A DNA stretch of 64,000 nucleotides, from assembly GCF_009917385.1 (NCBI RefSeq), contig NZ_QWLJ01000009.1, positions 1 to 64,000 of the forward strand, given 5' to 3'. A program made the position numbers and the translations under genes. The notes under the pieces were generated by a model. The model saw only the letters and a list, made by a program, of their open reading frames with translations, was not told the DNA's origin and did no database searches. Origin of the DNA: Roseburia sp. 1XD42-34. GTDB lineage: Bacteria; Bacillota; Bacilli; Bacillales; Amphibacillaceae. Below, in pieces: positions 26,319-35,294 of this stretch; position 1 is the first letter of the stretch, and every line of letters starts with the position of its first letter.

Positions 26319-29300
26319 TTAAGAACGTGGAATTGTCATAATGACGGTTGTTCCTTCATTTGGCTCGCTAAAAATCAATAAACCTTTACCAAAAAGTTGT
26401 TTGAAACGCCGGTTCGTATTAGCTAAGCCAATTCCTTTCCTTTTACTCGTTGATCCATCTAATATCTCATGAATCTTGTTTTCCTCCATTCCGACACCGT
26501 CGTCGATAATGCATACTTCGAAATGTGTGTCGAGTTTTGTAATTCGAATTATAATCGTACCTCCAGTAATTCGCTTTAAAACACCATGCTTCACTGCATT
26601 TTCCACAATCGGTTGAATGGACAAAGGAGGGATTAGAAAGTCAATACTTTCATCTAAATCCCAATGAATTTGTAATCTGTCTCCGAATCGCTCTTGTTCA
26701 ATAAATAGGTAAGCACGGGTTAATTCTAGTTCATCTTCAACGGGAATAAGCGTTTGGGTGTTATGAATACCAAAACTCAAACGTAAATATTTGCCAAATT
26801 CATTAAGTAAAGTAACCATTCTAGATGTATCTATTGCACTTAATGAGGCGATTGTGTTTAATGTGTTAAACAAAAAATGCGGTTGAATCTGAGCCTGCAG
26901 CCATGCTGCTTCCGTTTTTAACTGTTCATTAACCGATTTTTTTAAATCGGTTAAAGCCCGAACCCTAGCTCGTAACTCTAGAGTGTGTGCAGGCTTTGCT
27001 ACATAATCGTTTGCTCCTGCTAAAAATCCAGCGTAGATATCTTCAAATTGCTGCCGTGCTGTTAATAATAAAATAGGTAATTCTGATAAGCTGTATTGCT
27101 GTCTCACTGTTTGGGTAAGTTCATAGCCAGACATATTTGGCATCATCACATCACAAATAACCAAGTCGCATCTACCAGTTTGAATACACTGCAATGCTTG
27201 CTCACCACTAAAAGCTGTTGCTACTTCGTAATCGGCAGATAGTACATGGTATAATACTTTAAGGTTAACAGGGTCATCGTCAACAATAAGTATTTTTTGT
27301 CGCCGATGGTTAGTATGGCTGTCCACAGGTAATGTACAATCATTATGGATAGTTGCTTCATCAGGGGTAAAGGTTCTTACCTCTGTGTAAGTGTTCTTTT
27401 TAATAGCAGACTTATCAGCAAATGGAATTGTGAAAAAGAAAGTAGAACCTTTATTCATTTCAGAATGTACACCAATGGTCCCACCGTGCAATTCAATCAG
27501 TTTTTTACATATGCTTAACCCGACTCCGATCCCACCATTTTCTAATTTGAGACGTTTTTCTTGAACGTATGGCTGGAAAATTTTTTTAGTTGTTTCCTCA
27601 CTCATGCCAATACCAGTATCTATTACTTCAATATATGCCATTTTCCCTTTTGGTTCCGCCTTAACGATAACTTCTCCTTCACTGGTAAACTTCACAGCGT
27701 TGTGAAGGATGTTAAATAAAATTTGCATTAAGCGATTTTCGTCAGCATAAATATGAGGAAAGGAGGGAGAGATGCGAACCTTCACCTGTATTTTTTTACC
27801 ATCCATTAAAAAGGAGATCATGTCAATTAAGCCAGATACAACTGCATGCAAGTCTATTTCTTTTTGATGTAGCTTGATATGGTCTTCTTTCAGTCTTGTT
27901 AAATCAATAAGATCGTTGAGCATAAACGACATTTGCTGTCCAACCCGAACAAGGAGGGTTAAATGGTATTTATTATTTGCGGATAACTTTTCCCCTTCAT
28001 TATCGAGGATGGCCTGGCCTATATTAATAATTCCATGCAATGGGTTGCGTAATTCATGCGATGTATTCATTAAGAATACATCTTTTTGCTTATTTGCCTG
28101 TTGCAATATTGCTGTTTGTTGTTTATTTAATTCCAACAAACGAATATATCTTTGCAATAAAACCAAGCCAATTAAAATTGTCATGGCTATGAAATCAAAT
28201 GGATAATAAAGCATAGCAATAATTTTTTTATTTATTAACATCCCAGCTAATATATTAATTGCATAGCTGACAATAAACAGAAGGATAATAATAGCTCCAT
28301 GTTCTTTTCTTTGGGTAAATGGGATAATATTTTTGAACATAATCATAACCACTATGGCTACGAATGCATTTGCAAATCCTGATAAAATATCATAGTAAGA
28401 AAATGGTATGGTTATAAAAGCAATGCAAAATAGTCCGTAAATAAAGACTAAATAAGAAAATATCCGACTTCGAAGCACGAACAGAGATTTGATAAAGAAT
28501 AGCATACAAATCAGAGTAGTTAGAAATAACAGGTATAAGATACGATAATACCATTCGATTTGAAGTGGCAATTCTACAATAACATTATCATCGATGAGAT
28601 TTGCAAATCCTGCCGAAGCAACCATAGTACCAAAGTAGAGAAGTGTTTTTTTGTGTTGCCCTTTACCAAAGAAAATCAAACTGAATGCATAAAACATATG
28701 TAAAAAATATATAACACTTACAATAACTTGCAAAATTGCAAAGAAAGATGCCTTTTGATGAATGGCATCGGATGATCCAAACCAAATCGAATTGGTAATT
28801 CCGCCGTTAAAAGGCAGTTCGTTATTCGATACATGTATCATTAATTCTGTTTCATCTTTCATCGGAGTAAATGAAACAGATAAGGCTCCGTGCTTTTTTG
28901 TATTTTTATTATTCTGTTCAGCCGACGAATTTACTTCAGAAATAAGCTTCCCGTCTACATAAATAGCAGCCGATGAAGCAATTTCTGTTAAATGCAAAGA
29001 AAGTAATTCTGGACGATTTTTAGGCAAGCGGATTTTTAACCGATAGGTACCATAACCGTAACCAGAAACAGCTCCTTTTTGGTTATTATCCAATTCGTCT
29101 TTCCAATTATGCGGTAGGCGGACTAATTTGGAGTGTTGCTTGCTTTCTGTCATGGTGGATGGATCTATAAACTTATATGAATCAAAGTGCCATTCTCCAT
29201 CTAAGTTGTATATTTCGCTTTTGGACAAGTTATGACTACGAAAATCAATCACCCCTGCTTCCGCTGTTGGCTTTTCTGGTGGCTCATGATAATTCATCCA

Positions 29301-29375
29301 GCCAATCCGAAATAAAATTAACAGCAATGAAAATAAGCTAATGAGCAAAAATATTTTGGTTTTTGTTATTGGCAT
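26319..29375 (-). CDS. Hybrid sensor kinase: 7TM-DISM, HisKA/HATPase, receiver, LytS-type kinase
   Basis: 1018-residue membrane sensor with two kinase modules. An N-terminal anchor at 8-26 is followed by an extracellular jelly-roll domain (about 40-200, DISM type) and seven membrane helices at about 210-410. HisKA carries H440 (NTSHELRNPLHG) and a HATPase spans about 540-652 (NILHNAVKF, GGIGVGLSI). A receiver at 694-805 has D742 (VICDVMMP) and K794. A LytS/YehU-type kinase follows with H833 (QPHFLFN), and a second HATPase runs to the end (VENAVKHG, GIGLANTNRR). The receiver between two kinase types suggests an internal relay. The start ATG has AAAGGAATGA upstream. Divergent from the SARP-type regulator at 30416, its likely partner; the ligand is unknown. 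Confidence 0.9.
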   Translation of the reverse strand: MPITKTKIFLLISLFSLLLILFRIGWMNYHEPPEKPTAEAGVIDFRSHNLSKSEIYNLDGEWHFDSYKFIDPSTMTESKQHSKLVRLPHNWKDELDNNQKGAVSGYGYGTYRLKIRLPKNRPELLSLHLTEIASSAAIYVDGKLISEVNSSAEQNNKNTKKHGALSVSFTPMKDETELMIHVSNNELPFNGGITNSIWFGSSDAIHQKASFFAILQVIVSVIYFLHMFYAFSLIFFGKGQHKKTLLYFGTMVASAGFANLIDDNVIVELPLQIEWYYRILYLLFLTTLICMLFFIKSLFVLRSRIFSYLVFIYGLFCIAFITIPFSYYDILSGFANAFVAIVVMIMFKNIIPFTQRKEHGAIIILLFIVSYAINILAGMLINKKIIAMLYYPFDFIAMTILIGLVLLQRYIRLLELNKQQTAILQQANKQKDVFLMNTSHELRNPLHGIINIGQAILDNEGEKLSANNKYHLTLLVRVGQQMSFMLNDLIDLTRLKEDHIKLHQKEIDLHAVVSGLIDMISFLMDGKKIQVKVRISPSFPHIYADENRLMQILFNILHNAVKFTSEGEVIVKAEPKGKMAYIEVIDTGIGMSEETTKKIFQPYVQEKRLKLENGGIGVGLSICKKLIELHGGTIGVHSEMNKGSTFFFTIPFADKSAIKKNTYTEVRTFTPDEATIHNDCTLPVDSHTNHRRQKILIVDDDPVNLKVLYHVLSADYEVATAFSGEQALQCIQTGRCDLVICDVMMPNMSGYELTQTVRQQYSLSELPILLLTARQQFEDIYAGFLAGANDYVAKPAHTLELRARVRALTDLKKSVNEQLKTEAAWLQAQIQPHFLFNTLNTIASLSAIDTSRMVTLLNEFGKYLRLSFGIHNTQTLIPVEDELELTRAYLFIEQERFGDRLQIHWDLDESIDFLIPPLSIQPIVENAVKHGVLKRITGGTIIIRITKLDTHFEVCIIDDGVGMEENKIHEILDGSTSKRKGIGLANTNRRFKQLFGKGLLIFSEPNEGTTVIMTIPRS

Positions 29376-29435
29376 TGAAATTATTCATTCCTTTATGGTG
29401 TAAATATAGCAATTATGGAGTTTGTTACCTCTATG

Positions 29436-29464
29436 AATATATTATTAAAGTATGTAGATTGCAA
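29436..29464 (-). promoter_or_regulatory. Sigma-A-type promoter of the hybrid kinase gene
   Basis: On the minus strand TTGCAA, 17-nt spacer, TATATT, about 60 nt upstream of the ATG. The rest of the 1-kb gap to 30415 holds a family 2 copy and no supportable gene. Confidence 0.55.
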
Positions 29465-29937
29465 GATTGACCGTTAAGTAGTAAAAAAGTCTATGACCGT
29501 TGTCTTATTAAATGGTTCTCTTCACTTAAACCATTTTATAATAGTAGTTACAGTTCATATTGCTTCTAATCTGATGTCCCGCTTCATAGAGTTACTAATA
29601 TTTAAGAGAGGGGTGGCAAGCAATTGTGATATTTATTTAAGCTATAGGATGTCAATCAAAATGGACCCAATAGACAATCGACCAACAAGTCCTAGAATAG
29701 CCAACATCGTACTACTCATAATAAGTTTATGTATACGAGTTGCTCTGTTTTTGCATCAAGAGTAGAAGCAAGAAAAAGTTCCACGGAATGGAGTTTCATT
29801 GGATACGTTAAATTAAAAAATACTTGTTTAGATTATGTGCATTTTCTCGTTCCTATGCTATGCTAAAAGTATAGGAAAAATATACTAGATCATAGACTTA
29901 AAACTAAGTTGTATATAGTCTATTTGTTAGATGTATT

Positions 29938-30075
29938 TTATCTCGGCTGTAAGGTTCCAAAAACACCGACTTCAAGAGAAGTGCCCACTATAAGGTCTAG
30001 GTGGAAGATAACGGCACTTCAACTTCTCATTCGCTTTTACCTAACATTCAGTAAGGATGAAGTTTCACGATATAC
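29938..30075 (+). repeat. Family 2 dispersed repeat, diverged copy (2F)
   Basis: Landmarks kept: CGGCTGTAAGGTTCC, ACCGACTTCAAGAGAAGT, GGTCTAGGTGGAAGATAACG, GCACTTCAACTTCTCATTCG. It lacks most of the 3' third. Confidence 0.6.
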
Positions 30076-30415
30076 TTAAATCTTTTTGATCGTCTAGTTA
30101 CGCTTATAAAGCATAGAATAATTAAGCAGCAGTTGTGTTACTAATTTACAAAAATAAAAAATAGAAATGGATTGCCAGTTGAGCTCTTAAGACTGGAGAA
30201 GCATAAGTCTTCATTAGATCTAGTAGGGAAATGTACTTTGTTATCACCTAAAATGTTATTCATTATAAGACATCTTAACCTGTACTCAGCAGAAAAGCTT
30301 CTCTAAAATAATAGATGAATTCGTTACAACGGGGCAGGAAAAAGTCATTATGTATGCACCACTGGGTTATCAAGTTGTTATTTACGTATATTGGTTAGTG
30401 AGGGAGGTCATTGAG

Positions 30416-31546
30416 TTGAAAGCGATTCTTGTAGATGATGAACAAATGGCATTAGATTTTTTAGAACACTTATTAAGGGAATATAATGATTTAGAAATTG
30501 TTGATAAACTCACTAATCCTTTATCCGTAAAAGAAAATGTAAGACAAACGAATCCAGATGTTGTGTTTTTAGATATTAATATGCCGCAAGTTAACGGACT
30601 GGAACTGGCAGAGCAGATTTTGGAAATGAATCCGAACATCCAGATTGTTTTTGTAACAGCATATGATGATTATGCATTAAGTGCATTTGAGATTAATGCT
30701 TTAGATTACTTATTAAAGCCAATCCAGAAGGAACGTTTAAAGAAAACAATGCAACGCTTGACACAGCACAGCTCACATGGTATAGAGCATAGTTACACGA
30801 AGCAAGATCGCTTATTATTAAGCGTTTGTGGCAGTTTTTCTATAAGAGGGAAAAATGGAGAGGTGGAGCTAATTTCTTGGCGGACTTCAAAAGTAAGGGA
30901 ATTATTTCATTATTTACTCCATAATAAAGGGAGGCTGGTTAGGAAGTCGTTGCTAATTGAATTATTATGGCCTGAGCTAGATCCTGAAAAAGCGTATGCG
31001 CAACTATATACGGCTATTTATCATGTTCGGAAAGCATTAAAGCATTATCCAGATTACTTTAAATTAGAAAATATGACAGAGGGGTATATTCTTTCTACCC
31101 AAGATGTTGATATTGATATAGAACTTTGGCAACAGAAGCTGGAAGAAGCTCCTCCTATTACTCAACAAACAATAAAGCAATATTTAGAAGCGATGGAATA
31201 CTATACAGCTCCCTACTTTGATGATTATGATTACTGGTGGGCAGAAAATGATAAGGTACGATTGGAAAGACTTTGGTATCGAACTGCGATGCAAATAGCA
31301 AAAGTATATTATTCTATTTCCTCGTATGATAAAGCTAAAGAATGGTATAAACGAATTAACGAACGATATCCAGAGCAGGAAGAAGTCCACTTTTCATTAA
31401 TGAAACTCTACTCTTTTATAAATGAAACAGAGAAAGTGGATGAGCAATATTTATTTTTAAAGAAAATACTGCAGACGGATTTAGCAACGACTCCTAACCC
31501 GGAAATAACAAGTTGGTATAAACAATGGAAAAAATATCATATGTAA
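30416..31546 (+). CDS. Response regulator with SARP/BTAD output
   Basis: 376-residue cytoplasmic regulator. The receiver (1-120) has D53 (VFLDINMPQVNG) and K101 (LLKPI), followed by a winged-helix DNA-binding domain (about 135-225, WRTSKVRELFHYLL, QLYTAIYHVRKAL). The C-terminus is a TPR-rich bacterial transcriptional activator domain (about 235-370). The translation start is taken as a TTG at 30416, 8 nt after GGGAGG; an upstream in-frame ATG at 30350 lacks a site and would add 22 residues ahead of the receiver. Divergent from the hybrid kinase, its probable phosphodonor. Targets are not evident. Confidence 0.85.
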   Translation: MKAILVDDEQMALDFLEHLLREYNDLEIVDKLTNPLSVKENVRQTNPDVVFLDINMPQVNGLELAEQILEMNPNIQIVFVTAYDDYALSAFEINALDYLLKPIQKERLKKTMQRLTQHSSHGIEHSYTKQDRLLLSVCGSFSIRGKNGEVELISWRTSKVRELFHYLLHNKGRLVRKSLLIELLWPELDPEKAYAQLYTAIYHVRKALKHYPDYFKLENMTEGYILSTQDVDIDIELWQQKLEEAPPITQQTIKQYLEAMEYYTAPYFDDYDYWWAENDKVRLERLWYRTAMQIAKVYYSISSYDKAKEWYKRINERYPEQEEVHFSLMKLYSFINETEKVDEQYLFLKKILQTDLATTPNPEITSWYKQWKKYHM

Positions 31547-31551
31547 AATAC

Positions 31552-31577
31552 GCCATGTAGCATTTTTGTTACATGGC
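31552..31577 (+). terminator. Terminator of the SARP-type regulator gene
   Basis: GCCATGTA and TACATGGC pair around a T-rich loop directly after the stop codon; the T tract is poor. Confidence 0.5.
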
Positions 31578-31589
31578 TTAAGGTTGCTC

Positions 31590-31780
31590 TTTTATTCTGA
31601 CTATAAGTTGCCGTAAGAGACCCACTTCGGGGAAATCACTAATGGATACCAAAAAGTCTAAGTGGGGTGGTGGGACCCCATTTCCCAATTCGTTTAAGTG
31701 TCTTTTAGGACAATGCTCTTGCGTTCTAACAATTAGCCCCAGCTGGAAAACACCTTTTGGTGAAAGATTCACTTTATAAG
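31590..31780 (+). repeat. Family 2 dispersed repeat, diverged copy (2G)
   Basis: Contains GACCCACTTCGGG, AAAAAGTCTAAGTGGGG, CCAATTCGTTTAAG, TTTTAGGACAATGC and AAAGATTCACTTTAT in family order. Here the stem changes to CCCACTT/AAGTGGG, keeping pairing while the flanking bases differ. Confidence 0.65.
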
Positions 31781-31911
31781 GAGTCCCGTTTAAGTTTGCT
31801 TTAAACTGTAAAGAATTTGTAAAGGCAAAAAAGGTATAATGTATGATATATATGATAAAGACACTATAGATCATTGTATACCCATATAAGGGTATCCATT
31901 ATTATAAAGCC

Positions 31912-32105
31912 TTTATCCCGTATATAACGTGCTGCAGGACGCCTTGTTGAGGAGTTAGATCAATGTACTGCACAAAGTCTACGTGGGGAGATAACAGCGC
32001 CTAAATGCCCTATTTCGTAAGCTGTATTTAGGTCATATCATTACAGTACTAACTATCCGTGAGGTATGAATGAAAATGCCCCCTGATGGAAGGTTCACTT
32101 TATTA
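31912..32105 (+). repeat. Family 2 dispersed repeat (copy 2B)
   Basis: Near-complete copy from TTTATCCCGTATATAACG to GGTTCACTTTATTA, with GTGCTG facing CAGCGC, the block CTAAATGCCCTATTTCGTAAG, ACAGTACTAAC and CCTGATGGAAGG. It lies only 132 nt after copy 2G. The remaining gap to 32409 contains a 9-codon frame at 32204 with a good ribosome site (GAGAGGGAGACA) but no recognisable gene. Confidence 0.85.
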
Positions 32106-32409
32106 TGTAGAAGCGTAGAAGTAAAATGAGCTTGCCATCTGTGGTGAAGCTTATTTTTAAACGAAGAAACATATTTGATTTTTATCTAGAGAGGGAGACA
32201 ATAATGGTTTCTTTAAACGTTAACATGCCTTAACTAATAAGAAGCATGTAAAAGCTTGTGTTCTCTTAATGATAATAACTCCAGAGTGAAAGATCCTTCT
32301 CTAATCATACATTTTGTGTGTTAAACCTGCAAGGTAAGCGGTGGAATGAGTTAGTACGTAGGCAAAAAAGAAGAAATAGATATTTATTGCTTGGAGGAAA
32401 AAGGTAACC

Positions 32410-33000
32410 ATGAAAATTACAAAACGAAAAATAGGGCTTGGATTGATGTTTATAGGGGTTATACTAGTATCCATCCCATTTTATTATGAATGGAAACAAG
32501 CCAAGCAAGTTGCAGCATTAGAAGAAGCATTAGCGATGGTTGCAGAATCAGATGAAAGTGTCGTCGATTTAGCGACAATAGAAGACTTGCCTTTTTCTGA
32601 AGAAGAGTTAAAGGGGGTACTCGAACTAGAGATTCCCTCTATCGACCTAAAGCAAAAGATTTTAACTAAGACAACAGAGGAAAATTTGAGTATCGCTTTA
32701 ACGCAAATAAAAACGAATCAAACTCCAGGTGAAGGAAATTTTACGATTGCTGGACATAGAGGTTATCGTGGAGATCGCCATTTTCGGCAACTTCCTAATG
32801 TAGAAGTGGGAGATAAAGCGTACTTGCATACAGCCAAGCAAACCTTTATTTACGAAATGACAACTTCTGAAGTAATCAAGCCAACAGCAGTTGAAGTTTT
32901 AGAAGATCGCGCAGGTAAAAATGAGCTTACTCTCATTACATGTACCCTCGATGGTAAAGATCGGATTGCACTAAAAGGAACGTTAGTAGGAAAAAAATAA
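32410..33000 (+). CDS. Class D sortase
   Basis: 196-residue membrane-anchored transpeptidase that attaches LPXTG-like surface proteins to the wall. The N-terminal membrane anchor is at 8-26 and an acidic linker at 35-70. The catalytic domain has the three sortase residues H116 (AGHRGY), C178 (LITCTL) and R185. Length and the TLITCT motif fit class D (YhcS type). The start ATG has TTGGAGGAAAAAGG upstream. No sorting-signal substrate is encoded in this window. In B. subtilis the class D sortase gene lies near a LuxR-type two-component system; here the next gene is also a LuxR regulator. Confidence 0.88.
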   Translation: MKITKRKIGLGLMFIGVILVSIPFYYEWKQAKQVAALEEALAMVAESDESVVDLATIEDLPFSEEELKGVLELEIPSIDLKQKILTKTTEENLSIALTQIKTNQTPGEGNFTIAGHRGYRGDRHFRQLPNVEVGDKAYLHTAKQTFIYEMTTSEVIKPTAVEVLEDRAGKNELTLITCTLDGKDRIALKGTLVGKK

Positions 33001-33005
33001 TTAGT

Positions 33006-33040
33006 AAAATCCTGTAGAGGGTCTATTTCTACGGGATTTT
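33006..33040 (+). terminator. Hairpin after the sortase gene
   Basis: AAAATCCTGTAGA and TCTACGGGATTTT pair over 13 bp with one wobble. T tract limited to the stem end. Confidence 0.6.
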
Positions 33041-33073
33041 ACCGTGGAAAGTTCTCTAATGAGGGTGGAAAAG

Positions 33074-33748
33074 ATGATAAAAGTGCTTATGATGAATACA
33101 AGTGAAATATTTACACAAGGGTTAAGGATCATATTAGAAGATGAAAGCGATTTGGAAGTTTTAGAAATAGATAATCACGAAGCTAATATTTTGGAGCAGA
33201 TAAGTGATTTTGATCCAGACATTTTGTTAGTTCACTTAATTAACGGGACCAATGATATATTAAAACGTAACATACACGAAATAAGGAGAAAGTATGAAAA
33301 TATAAAAATTATTTATATATTTGCTGCGATTGATAAAAATATGATCAAAGAAGCGTTGAGTCAAGGCGTCAAAGGTTTTTTATTAAGCCATAGCAGTGGT
33401 AAGGCGCTTGTTCATTCGATTAGAAATGTGTGCCACCATCAATATGTCTTTGCTGATGAAATCGTTGTGGAAATGATCGATTTCCTAGGAGCAGAATGTA
33501 TGAATAAAAAGGACAGACTGAAACATTATTTAACTTCACAGGGCTTGGATTTAAATGGAAGAGATATTGATATTTTATTTTTAATCTACAAAGGATACAG
33601 AAATATAGAAATAGCAAGCGAATTAAATTTGTCAGAAAAAACAGTGCGTGACTATGTAAGTAAAGTATATAAAAAGCTGCAAATCAATAATAGAAATAAA
33701 GTAAGGACATACTTGACTTCAATCATACAGCAAAAAGAAGTAGAATAA
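33074..33748 (+). CDS. LuxR/NarL-family regulator with an atypical, probably non-phosphorylatable receiver
   Basis: 224 residues. The receiver fold is evident (KVLMMNTSEIFTQGLRIIL matches the usual KVLIVDDHEIF pattern), but every active-site residue is replaced. The acidic pair is N8-T9, the phospho-acceptor position is H54 (ILLVHLING) and the conserved Lys is S105 (GFLLSHSSG). The C-terminal LuxR helix-turn-helix (about 160-215, RNIEIASELNLSEKTVRDYV) is intact. It is expected to bind DNA without phosphorylation, perhaps controlled by a ligand or partner. No kinase is adjacent. The ATG at 33074 is chosen because GGGTGGAAAAG precedes it; longer GTG and ATG options at 33044 and 33059 overlap the sortase terminator. 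Role near sortase unknown. Confidence 0.82.
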   Translation: MIKVLMMNTSEIFTQGLRIILEDESDLEVLEIDNHEANILEQISDFDPDILLVHLINGTNDILKRNIHEIRRKYENIKIIYIFAAIDKNMIKEALSQGVKGFLLSHSSGKALVHSIRNVCHHQYVFADEIVVEMIDFLGAECMNKKDRLKHYLTSQGLDLNGRDIDILFLIYKGYRNIEIASELNLSEKTVRDYVSKVYKKLQINNRNKVRTYLTSIIQQKEVE

Positions 33749-33777
33749 AATACCTGCTTCCTGTTCATGTGTGATCG

Positions 33778-33814
33778 GCTTGCAGAATGAGAACTTTTTT
33801 CTGCAAGCTTTTTA
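33778..33814 (+). terminator. Terminator of the LuxR-type gene
   Basis: GCTTGCAGAA and TTCTGCAAGC pair perfectly over 10 bp, followed by TTTTT. Confidence 0.88.
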
Positions 33815-33827
33815 GTTAGCATAAGTA

Positions 33828-34019
33828 AGCATATGAGGTGCTGCGTGAGGATAACGAAATGACTGAATAGCCACGTCTGGCGCATAGCCCAGCAACGATG
33901 CTGCTTCACAAAAATTGCCCTCCGATAAGGTCTCATCGGTTCGTCTCTAAGAGGAAGGCCGACTAAAAACGAGCTTGCCGCCCAGATATTGGCATACCAC
34001 CATTTTAGTGGCATGATTC
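33828..34019 (+). repeat. Family 1 dispersed repeat, long form, truncated (copy 1c)
   Basis: Runs from AGCATATGAGGTGC through TAGCCACGTCTGG, GGCCGACTAAAAACGAGC and TTTTAGTGGCATGATTC, then stops. The usual last 60 or so bases (GCTACGTTGCTAAA...GCGCC) are absent and a family 2 copy begins at the next base. Confidence 0.88.
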
Positions 34020-34192
34020 ATTTATCCCGTAAAAAGGCGTTATAGACTCCCGCGGTCTAAGATATGGAAGATGTGAGCTGAACAAGTCGAAGCGGGAGGT
34101 AACAGCACCTAAATTTCTGATTCGTTCAAAGGCCTTTAGGTCATACCCTTGGGTTACTAACCAAACAAGAAATGAATACATTTTACTTATGG
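34020..34192 (+). repeat. Family 2 dispersed repeat (copy 2C), abutting family 1
   Basis: Starts TTTATCCCGTAAAAAGGCG exactly where copy 1c ends. The central stem has changed on both sides to CTCCCGC/GCGGGAG (against CTCCCAC/GTGGGAG in other copies), a compensatory change. CCTAAATTTCTGATTCG and CCTTTAGGTCATACC follow. Confidence 0.8.
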
Positions 34193-34305
34193 TACGAATG
34201 CTGTGCGGAAAAGATTCAAAAAAACCAATAATTTGTCATAACAGGAAATAAGTCTCTTTCATAATTCGGGAGCATAGTATACTCTCATGAAAAGGAGGGG
34301 GATTT

Positions 34306-35218
34306 ATGAAATGTCTATATTGTGGGGGAATAATGATGAACATGGTTCCTATTGTAGGCATTGTGGTTATGAGCAAGCCGCTACAGTAGCGGAAAATAAA
34401 GCAAAATTTGCAGACGATGATAATGATCTTTTACGATTTGTCGGTAAGCGCAAGAATTATTACGCAAGAAAATGGGAAAGAATGGAAAATACAAATGGTA
34501 TTTCTTTTAACGTCTGTAGTTTTTTGTTCGGTTTTTTGTGGCTAGGTTACCGAAAAATGTATAAAATGATTTGTTTGTTAGCAGTAATTTTTTGATAATT
34601 GACCTTATTCTGTATTTATTTGGATATGAGTATATGTTTAGTAATAACAACGCCTATATAGATACTGGAATAACATTTGCCACGATGATTTTGTACGGTT
34701 TTTATGGGAACAAGTTTTATAAAAATTTCGCTGAAAAGCAAGTAAATAAAATAAAGCAGATCAATGGAGACGTAGAAAAAATAAACGAGGAAATAGAAAG
34801 GAAGGGAGGCGTCCATTGGTTCGGACCTATTATCGGTTTACTTATTCTGCTTGGAGTGTATACAGTTCCATCCATGTTTATTCCTATTCATGTCAATGAT
34901 ATCGATCAGGTAAAAATCAGTACATTTACTGAATTTCCAAATGTTCCTATCGGTGATTTATTTGATGAGGTCTTCCAAAATGGAGAATGGAAAGAGGTAG
35001 ATGAAGCAAGTACTTCAGAATATAGCATAGTAGATTTTGTGGCAACCTATAATGAAGGTGGACAAAGCGACGATGTTACAATTCGCTTTGGAGTTCATGA
35101 GGAAGAAGAGGAAGAACTAGGCGTCTTTATGATAACCATAAATGGAGAAGAATTAAATGATTTAGAAACCACTGAATACTTGCACTTTATTTTTCAAAAC
35201 TATAATCAGAGAGAATGA
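34306..35218 (+). pseudogene. Zinc-ribbon plus membrane protein (DUF2628-like), two frameshifts
   Basis: Reading starts at the ATG at 34306 behind AAAGGAGGGGG with MKCLYCGG. It must shift at the run of five G near 34325 to continue NNDEHGSYCRHCGYEQ, and again at the run of six T near 34590 to pass from KMICLLAVIF to LIIDLILYLFGYEY. Repaired, the protein has an N-terminal four-Cys zinc ribbon, a DUF2628-like segment (KWERMENTNGISFNVCSFLF), three membrane helices and a soluble acidic C-terminal domain. Both lesions are one base short in homopolymers, so sequencing error or slippage-based switching are alternatives to true decay. Confidence 0.65.
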
Positions 35219-35242
35219 GATATTTACATAGGTTATTCTTAG

Positions 35243-35294
35243 AAAAAAACAAACACCAGCTGTCATGTAGACAAATGCTGGTGTTTGTTTTTTT
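35243..35294. terminator. Bidirectional terminator between convergent genes
   Basis: AAACAAACACCAGC (35247-35260) pairs perfectly with GCTGGTGTTTGTTT (35277-35290), with T-rich tails on both strands. The last codons of the minus-strand DMT gene (KNKHQHLST) run through the distal arm and loop. Confidence 0.88.

Noticed and set aside
29493..29765. 90-codon frame between the hybrid kinase and the SARP-type regulator
   Set aside because: No ribosome site, no family, and it covers the expected promoter region of the divergent genes.
31578..31874. 98-codon minus-strand frame
   Set aside because: It lies almost wholly within a family 2 repeat copy and has no ribosome site.
32204..32233. Nine-codon frame with good ribosome site upstream of sortase
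   Set aside because: Too short and nothing links it to the next gene 170 nt away; may be the start of a deleted gene but cannot be supported.
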